A stretch of DNA of 64,000 nucleotides. It comes from Fasciola hepatica (taxonomy: Eukaryota; Platyhelminthes; Trematoda; Plagiorchiida; Fasciolidae). Every line of letters begins with the position of its first letter. The first letter of the stretch is position 1. Location of the stretch: positions 11,301,501 to 11,365,500 of the forward strand of contig CANUEZ040000020.1 in assembly GCA_948099385.1 (NCBI GenBank), read 5' to 3'. A model generated the notes under the pieces. It was not told the origin of the DNA. It was given only the letters and a program-made list of their open reading frames with translations, and searched no databases. Positions 57,564 to 64,000 of the stretch are shown in pieces. The translations under genes and the position numbers were made by a program.

Positions 57564-60500
57564 CACCCCTGTCTGATATCGACCCGCCAAACCCCACAGG
57601 TTTTTCCCTTTGCTCCGATGTTTCCCCCTCCGTTGATGCCCAGTCTCTCTACCTCTCAGCAGTCCCTCTCACTGCAACATTTAATCCAGCTTGGCTGGAA
57701 GCCACCCCATCTGAACCTCCACTAGCCCCAACATCAATATATCCCCCTTTGACCCTAACCTCCGCTCTTTCCAATCGCGATAGCCTGCCTCCTTCCAAAT
57801 TACACAACCCCTCTGATGTGCCTATACCACCTCCCACAAATGGTATATCTCTAGCCTTTTTCAACTCGCGTTCTATTCTTGACAAACTCCCGCACCTTAA
57901 AAAACTTGTCCTTTCAAATAATTGCGACATTATCTTAATAACGGAATCCTGGCTTTCTGAGAGCACTTCCAATGATCAAGTATCTTTGGTAGGGTACTGT
58001 CTTCTAAGGACCGATAGACCGAACCGGCGTGGTGGTGGGTGCTTAGCCTACGTCAAGGAAGCCTACACCACGACCCCTCTTTTACATACGGCACTCGATT
58101 CTATTCCCGATTCTCTCTGGTTCACTATGAACCTCCAAACCACTGTTCTTCACATTGGCTGCGTGTATCGATCACCAAATTCCCCCAGTTCAGTGTTTCC
58201 ACTTCTCATTAGGTCTTTCGAATACCTCTCTTTGCTTCCTTCTGGAACCAAGCTTATTGCGGGTGACTTTAATCTCCCTCACATCTGTTGGCCCACCCTC
58301 TCGGCTCCTCCCAATCTTATGGACCTGATCACTAGCATTCATCTTGGCGGCTGGACACAACATGTTGTCGAACCTACCAGAAATGGGAACATACTAGATC
58401 TGGTATTTACTCCTAACATGCCTCTCATCGACGTGACCGTAACACGGAATTTCCCAGGTAGTGACCATAAAATGGTTATCTGCCATCTGCCCCTTAGTGG
58501 CCCATCTAGTCCCGCACACCCCCCCCCAACAATACATTCCTATGCATAAATTATTCCTTGCTAGTCAAGCTTCTTCGGCAGAAAGACTGGGGTGATTATT
58601 TCCTCACCCAGGACCCTCAGCATGCTGCGGATATTTTCTACTCCCTCTTTTCCGATTGTCTGGAAAAATTGTCCAATACTGCCGAGGCTGTACCTAAAAA
58701 GAGGTCGTCTGTCTTGCCACTCCATAAGAAGCACCATAAACTTCTCAAACAACTACATAATTCCAACGACTTTTCACTTTTTATTCGTCTAAACCGCCCC
58801 TCCACACTTATTCAACGACAAGATAATACGCGACTTCATGACCAAGAAGCTAAGGCTTTGAGTCATCCTAACAAGTCGCAACTTCTTTCTATGTTGCATA
58901 AGTCTAGAAACGCTGATGTTAAGGCCGACTTCGAACTTCTAATTCTGGATAAAAACTCATCTATCACCTCCCCACCTTGTATAGCCGAAGCCTTCAATGC
59001 ATTCTTTGCTTCAGCCATGGCTCCAGCTACTGTCATTGCCCCGCCTCTATCTTCACCACTTACCGACTCTGTCCTTTCTACGATACCCTTCGATGCCAGG
59101 AGTATTTCCAAGCTACTATCCAATAGCAAACCGTCTCCTCGATTAGGCCCCGATGGCTTACCACCAATTGCACTCGTCAATGGTGGACCGGATCTCCCCC
59201 TGTTGTTGCTTAACCTTTTCACTCTTTCACTTAATGGTAGCACCGTACCTGCTAATTGGAAGCGCTCGGTAATCGTTCCCATTCATGAAAAAGGACCTTT
59301 ACATGAGGTATCCAATTATCGCCCTATAAACCATACCCCCATCTTATCCAGAATAATGGAAAAAATAGTTAAAGATAATATTATTAACTATTTAATAAGC
59401 TTCAGTCTTATTACTCACGACCAACATGGATTCCTCCGTTCACGGTCCTGCATGACTTGTCAGTATGATTTTCTGAATCTCGTCACCGACTCTGCTGAAA
59501 GTGGGAAATCTCTTGTTGTTCTTTATCTTGATTTATCCAAGGCATTCGATCGTATCCCTCACCCCCACCTTTTAACAAAGCTACGGTCATTTGGGATTGT
59601 CGATCCACTTCTTTCTTGGTTCTCGTCTTACTTATCTCATCGTTCACAGGTTGTCTTAATTAACGGGCACACCTCTAATCCTAAGCCTGTTACTAGCGGT
59701 GTTATTCAGGGCAGTGTTTTGGGCCCCCTGCTTTTCCTCCTATATTTAATGATATGTTTCCGACCATACTTAATGGCACGCCGTTTTTGTTCGCGGACGA
59801 CAAAAAGATAGTCTACACTTTCTCGCCTTGCAACCTCAGTACTACTATCCCTAAAATCTCTGCTGATTTAGCCGCTCTTGATGAATGGTGCTCAACCTGG
59901 GCGATGAAATTCTCCGCCGACAAGTGTATTTTCCTCACTTACAAATGCCGGGTTCCTCCTGGTTCTTTATGCATTGGCGGTTCACCCATCGACAGCCAGC
60001 CTTTAGTAAGAGACCTTGGCTTAAGTTATTCTTGCTCTTTCAACTTCTCGAAACATGCTGTCCTCCAAACGGCGAACGCTAAAAAGTGTCTTGGTCTTCT
60101 GTTCAGATCCTTTCAGCTTAGGCAGAGCATCCTCTACATGTACAAAGTACATACAAGGCCCCTTCTCGAATATTGTCCCCTAATCTTCACTAGCATGAGA
60201 AAATCCGACAGGATTATTATCGAATGTATTCAAAGAAGATTCACAAAACAGCTTATCGGTTGGTCGTCCAACTTTAACTACAGGGAACGATGCTTATCTC
60301 TCAAAATCGAACCACTATGGCTTCGTCGCATCAAGCTAAATTTGATATTTCTGTATAAGCTATTGACTAAGCAGTCCTATTTCTCCAACCAGTTGTGCTT
60401 CTCCCCGGATACTGGATATTCACTCCGGAATAGACAGTATACTATTACCACACCCTCCGCGAGGACTGTTCTACGCTCTAAGTTCTTTCTCTTCGCGTAC

Positions 60501-60662
60501 TCCAGAATCTGGAATAAACTTCCGTTGCACATCAGATCTTCTCGGTCAAAGTATGCATTCGTGCATGCTATTGATAAATTCCTTACTGTCCCAACTGTTT
60601 TGCGCTTATTCAACGTTCACGTAACCGAACGTCAAGCTTACGAGATAGGCCTTGACTTTTAA
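57564..60662 (+). pseudogene. CR1 LINE ORF2: endonuclease and reverse transcriptase, two frameshifts
   Basis: Open from about 57,564 (exact start unknown). Endonuclease: FFNSRSILDKL, DIILITESWLSE, RRGGGCLAYVKE, IAGDFNLPH, PGSDHKMVICH. A frameshift falls in a nine-C run at 58,519-58,527. Then the linker (WGDYFLTQDPQHAADIFYS) and RT: NYRPINHTPILSRIMEKIV, QHGFLRSRSC, LYLDLSKAFDRIPH, SGVIQGSVLGPLLFLLY. A second frameshift at about 59,745 precedes FLFADDKKIVYTF (catalytic FADD) and the thumb, RRFTKQLIGW and PLWLRRIKLNLIFLYK, ending at 60,662. All catalytic residues are present. About 1,030 codons, normal for a CR1 ORF2. The poly-C frameshift could be an assembly error. Confidence 0.9.
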
Positions 60663-61024
60663 GCCATTGCTCTGCTTTCTCTCTTTACCTTACCTTCCAA
60701 AATAACCTCACCGCTTTAAAAATTCTGATTGCTTTGTTTGACCGCTTCTCCTAGCCTTCGCCATCGACATATGTAAGCATGTCTGCGTCCGCTAACTGTT
60801 TTTCCGTACCAACTTATAGGATCCTGCTAATTCAACTTTGAAATAAATCCTTTCAGATGCGCTCGCATTTATAGAGACCACCGTATTACTCCCCACAGGT
60901 TGTCAATATCTCTCACTCGCTCCACGATTTATTAACTTTATTTAGTTATATTGCGTATGCGGCCCTGAAACCAACCTCAACATTGCCATAAAAACTGCTT
61001 CAGTATCCAAACCCCTGGTTGGAT

Positions 61025-61139
61025 TTATTTATATATATATGTATATATATATATAATATATATATATATAATATTTGCATATACAAATATATATATATAT
61101 GTACATGTATATATAAATATATTTATATATATATATAAT
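61025..61139. repeat. TA-rich microsatellite
   Basis: About 115 bp almost wholly of TA dinucleotides with scattered G/C interruptions. Confidence 0.95.
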
Positions 61140-61654
61140 CATTACTGTCCTATAATTATTAACAAAATCATGGTGAGTAACTCAACGCTCCTCGATATCT
61201 CTTAGCTTACAATGCCTCTCTTCCGCACCAGGTCCCACCACTCATACTTCGCTCACCACCTCTGCGATTTCAAACTGGAAAATCCAGTCTGATTCATCGT
61301 ACTTAGCGTGACTCACTAACTGAACTCAACACCCAGTTATGACGTTACCATTTCTGCTCCCACCCTATACCCCAGCTAAGGTTCTTCTGTGATTTCATGC
61401 AGAACTTGGTCTTTACTCCTGCTCAATGACCACTCTAGGCGAAATACTAACTTTTCCATTGAAAGTTCTAGCCACACTTAGGCGTTTCCCCTTTAGTCTC
61501 ACGTTTCATGGCCTCAATGTGCCTTTAGGATCCGCCGCACCGATGAGCCCGTGCTTAACTTTTGTTCTTCTTTCCGTTAACCGTTGATCCTCAGCTGCGT
61601 CACTCTATCTCACTTTCCTTGCCGTAGTCTTTTGCGTCCGATGATCGCACCCAC

Positions 61655-61678
61655 GTATACATATATATATATATATAC
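61655..61678. repeat. Short TA microsatellite
   Basis: TATACATATATATATATATA run. Confidence 0.9.
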
Positions 61679-62218
61679 CTTGGGTATGCTCCACTCACTT
61701 GTCCCCCGTCCTAACTAGATTGTGCCATTTTACTACACACAATTTGCGTATATATAAATAAAACCGTTTCGTCCTTTAGCGATGGGTGCTCGCTCTCAGT
61801 TAATTCCTGGCTCAGGCTAGAACTCAGTCGTCCCATCCTGCTTTTTTTGTGCCTTTCCCGTACTTGCCACACGGATTACCATTCCTTAGTAACTATGCTT
61901 CACTTCTCTACGCACTTGCTCATGGTAAGTTAAGACCCCATTCCAACCGGAATCCGTATGCCCCTGCCGAATACCAGCACGTTTGCCCCCACATGAAAAA
62001 TTTTCATTCTAACACTCAGTGTTTTCCCCCCTTTTTACTGTTTGCCGTCCTTTACCACAGCTGGTGAACTGACCAGACTGTTTTCTTCCTATTTTCTCAT
62101 TCTTCTTCCAGACCATACCATCTACTATTGTTTTATTCCTGGTTCCCAAACGGACACCCTCTCCTTATCCGCCGCCTACCTGATATCGCCCCAAATCTCT
62201 ACTATCACCCAACTACCC

Positions 62219-63340
62219 TAGAAAGCTACCAGTCTCCGTCTAGGGATCCCTAATAGACCTGTCCACTAGCCAAACGATAACTACCTGTTCGGATAACAAA
62301 ATGTTCATTTTCTTGCTTCCATATAAACGATAATCATAACCCACGACTGGAACACTCTCCAGACTGCCGCACTCCTGATCTCTTCCAGATTGCATTGGTT
62401 ACTTGGGTATCCATCGGCCAAATCGACGTTTATTCCGGATTACCGTAAGGACTGGACGATTTGATCAATGGTTTAAACCCATACTCTCGCCTGCTGACGT
62501 TACATGGGGCACCGTACATGGATTAACAAAACCTCATGAAAGTCTCACCGGATCGCAGAGGTGATCCCTGACAGCAACCATCAACACATCCGCTCAACGT
62601 CTATTCCCAAATAATCCAACCCAACAGTTCAATTCTTCCCGCGTTGCAGTACGAAACCAATGGCCGGAACCCAGCCTTCGCAGCTGTCAACTTCGTCAAA
62701 CCAGCCCTTTTTTACCTGCATCCCACAACATTTTACCTGCAACCAAGGTCTTTACGAAACAGAATACCAGCCATCTGCAGCCAACCATAATTTGATTACC
62801 GATTTTCTATCAAATACAAAAAAAACATTTTACACCCTTCTAACTCCTGCCTAGCCGAACCATCGACGTTTGTCTCCACTAATCCGTCTCATTGACGGCT
62901 TTTCTTTTCTTTAATAGTCCGTTATATGTCCATACACCATTCATGCTCTTCAAAAGTTCACTGAAGTCCCTGCGAAGCTTTTCGCCTTCATTTGAATTTC
63001 CATATGACACTGTAATCACCTGCACAAAAGGTCCGTTTTATTATCACCTTGGAATCACTTGCCTTTATTTCACATGCTTCCCCCACAATTAGTTACCCAA
63101 TGCTGTCCAATAATCCGCTGGTATCTCTGACTGCACTTTGAAAGCTTGCTTTACTTCTAACAATGTTTTTTGGCATCTCTTCCGCCCGGTTACTTGTTAG
63201 TGACCGTCCATTTGTCGCTTATATCAGCAATTCCACGACTGTCCAGCTATCCACACCGCCCCCAGCGATTTCGAAACCGATTTGGAATTCCCGCCTCAAC
63301 CATTACCACTTTTGTTTACTCAAACACTACATGACTTTAC
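62219..63340 (+). repeat. 1.1 kb dispersed repeat, copy 2
   Basis: Matches 24,094-25,241 end to end in the same orientation (roughly 85-90% by eye, small indels). Near its right end a short frame (63,163-63,345) parallels 25,065-25,245 at the protein level (FFG-x-SSARLLV-x-DRP in both), though this may only reflect DNA similarity. It lies downstream of CR1 copy B and may be its 3' terminal part. Confidence 0.8.
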
Positions 63341-63590
63341 GGTAGCGTTCTATGGTCCAACAGCGCGGTATTTGAAAATTTGGCGTCGATTCGAATGGGT
63401 GCGCGATAACTTAGTTGCCATTTTCGGTCCAAGTACAGCAATTTGTACAAAGATACAGTCCACGGTAACCGATACCAAGAAATGGGAATTGTACAGTAAA
63501 ACGGGGAACTATACAGCTAAATTGATCATAAGAAGGCATAAGCTCCTATTGTATTTGTATACCTAAATAATGTAGGTAGGTCTTGTGGAT
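63341..63590. other. No gene identified
   Basis: About 250 bp between the repeat and the terminal microsatellite; only short frames without recognised motifs. Confidence 0.3.
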
Positions 63591-63596
63591 TCCCCA

Positions 63597-63680
63597 TATA
63601 AATATATATATATATATATATTTACGAATGTAAATATGTGTATATACATTTGTATGTATGCACATGTCAACACATATTTG

Positions 63681-63715
<35 letters not shown>

Positions 63716-64000
63716 TTATAAGCATATATGCACACGTAGGTACGTATTTGTATATTTCTCTATGAACGTGTATATATTGATTTATATAAGAATATATATG
63801 TATATATTTGTGTGCGGTTCTATTCACACGTAAGTACATGTATATATACGTATATAAATATGTATGTATATGTATATTTATATACATAAATATATATATA
63901 TATATATTTATATGTAACTGTATACATGTGTACTTACATACGTATCTAAATACAGATGCTTACATTTATATGCATATATATTTATAAGTACTGACGTGTG
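63597..64000. repeat. TA/TG-rich microsatellite at the window edge
   Basis: Over 400 bp dominated by TA with TG/CA interruptions (TATATG, CATATA). It continues past the window. Open frames in it (Tyr/Ile/His/Val-rich) are artefacts of the repeat. Confidence 0.95.

Larger units (their letters stand above)
55971..60662 (+). mobile_element. CR1-type LINE (copy B), nearly intact coding region
   Basis: Plus-strand LINE with a 5' leader (about 200 bp), intact ORF1 and an ORF2 with all domains. ORF2 has no in-frame stop, only two frameshifts. The 3' UTR lies beyond 60,662 and may reach 63,340 (see the 1.1 kb repeat). It is head-to-head with CR1 copy A, with a BEL fragment between them. Confidence 0.88.
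60663..62218 (+). other. Pyrimidine-rich non-coding, probable CR1 copy B 3' UTR
   Basis: No genes. The plus strand is C/T-rich, as in other blocks downstream of CR1 RT on the coding strand. It contains two TA microsatellites. Where the CR1 ends is not clear; no tail repeat was identified. Confidence 0.4.

Noticed and set aside
63546..63887. Tyr/Ile/His-rich frames of 82-113 codons
   Set aside because: Translations of the TA/TG microsatellite.

Overview
This is a eukaryotic, intergenic, transposon-dense window. I find no host protein-coding gene, rRNA, tRNA or CRISPR that I can support; every recognisable coding segment belongs to a retrotransposon. The mixture (an RTE-type LINE whose C-terminus carries LGHVLRM, several CR1-type LINE families with FADD reverse transcriptases, BEL/Pao and CsRn1-like Ty3/gypsy LTR elements, long TA/TG microsatellites) is what is seen in parasitic flatworm genomes. 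Platyhelminthes is my best guess, trematode somewhat more likely than cestode; this is inference from family knowledge.

Layout. 0.4-2.5 kb: an old plus-strand CR1 ORF2 remnant. 2.7-6.6 kb: a minus-strand RTE LINE, nearly intact apart from two in-frame TAG codons. 6.6-10.9 kb: non-coding, pyrimidine-rich. 10.9-16.9 kb: a badly decayed minus-strand CR1 (ORF1, endonuclease and RT traces in the right order). 19.3-20.2 kb: a BEL/Pao integrase remnant (+). 21.1-21.6 kb: another LINE RT tail (+). 22.9-28 kb: an old minus-strand CR1 split by a 1.1 kb non-coding repeat whose sister copy lies at 62.2-63.3 kb. 31.2-33.1 kb: a near-identical large inverted repeat built on a LINE endonuclease region. 34.3-36.5 kb: a decayed gypsy pol (-). 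37.1-37.5 kb: a solo gypsy LTR (+). 37.9-43.7 kb: a BEL/Pao element (-) with 3' LTR, polypurine tract and degraded gag-pol but no visible 5' LTR. 45.5-55.1 kb: a CR1 LINE (-) interrupted by a young gypsy element (49.35-53.76 kb). 55.1-56.0 kb: a second 3' fragment of the same BEL family. 56.0-60.7 kb and probably beyond: a second, plus-strand CR1 with intact ORF1 and an ORF2 broken only by two frameshifts. The window ends in TA-rich microsatellites.

The elements form a layered record. The RTE and the 1.1 kb repeat sit in or beside old CR1 copies. The gypsy element landed in the endonuclease region of the 45.5-55.1 kb CR1: removing it plus one copy of its 4-bp target duplication brings the LINE back into frame. 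Its LTRs differ at only three positions by eye, so it is the youngest event. It lacks gag and protease, so it must have moved with proteins supplied by another copy. The most unusual structures are the 585-bp-arm inverted repeat, the clean nested insertion, the paired 1.1 kb repeats, and a hammerhead-like hairpin near 50.2 kb.
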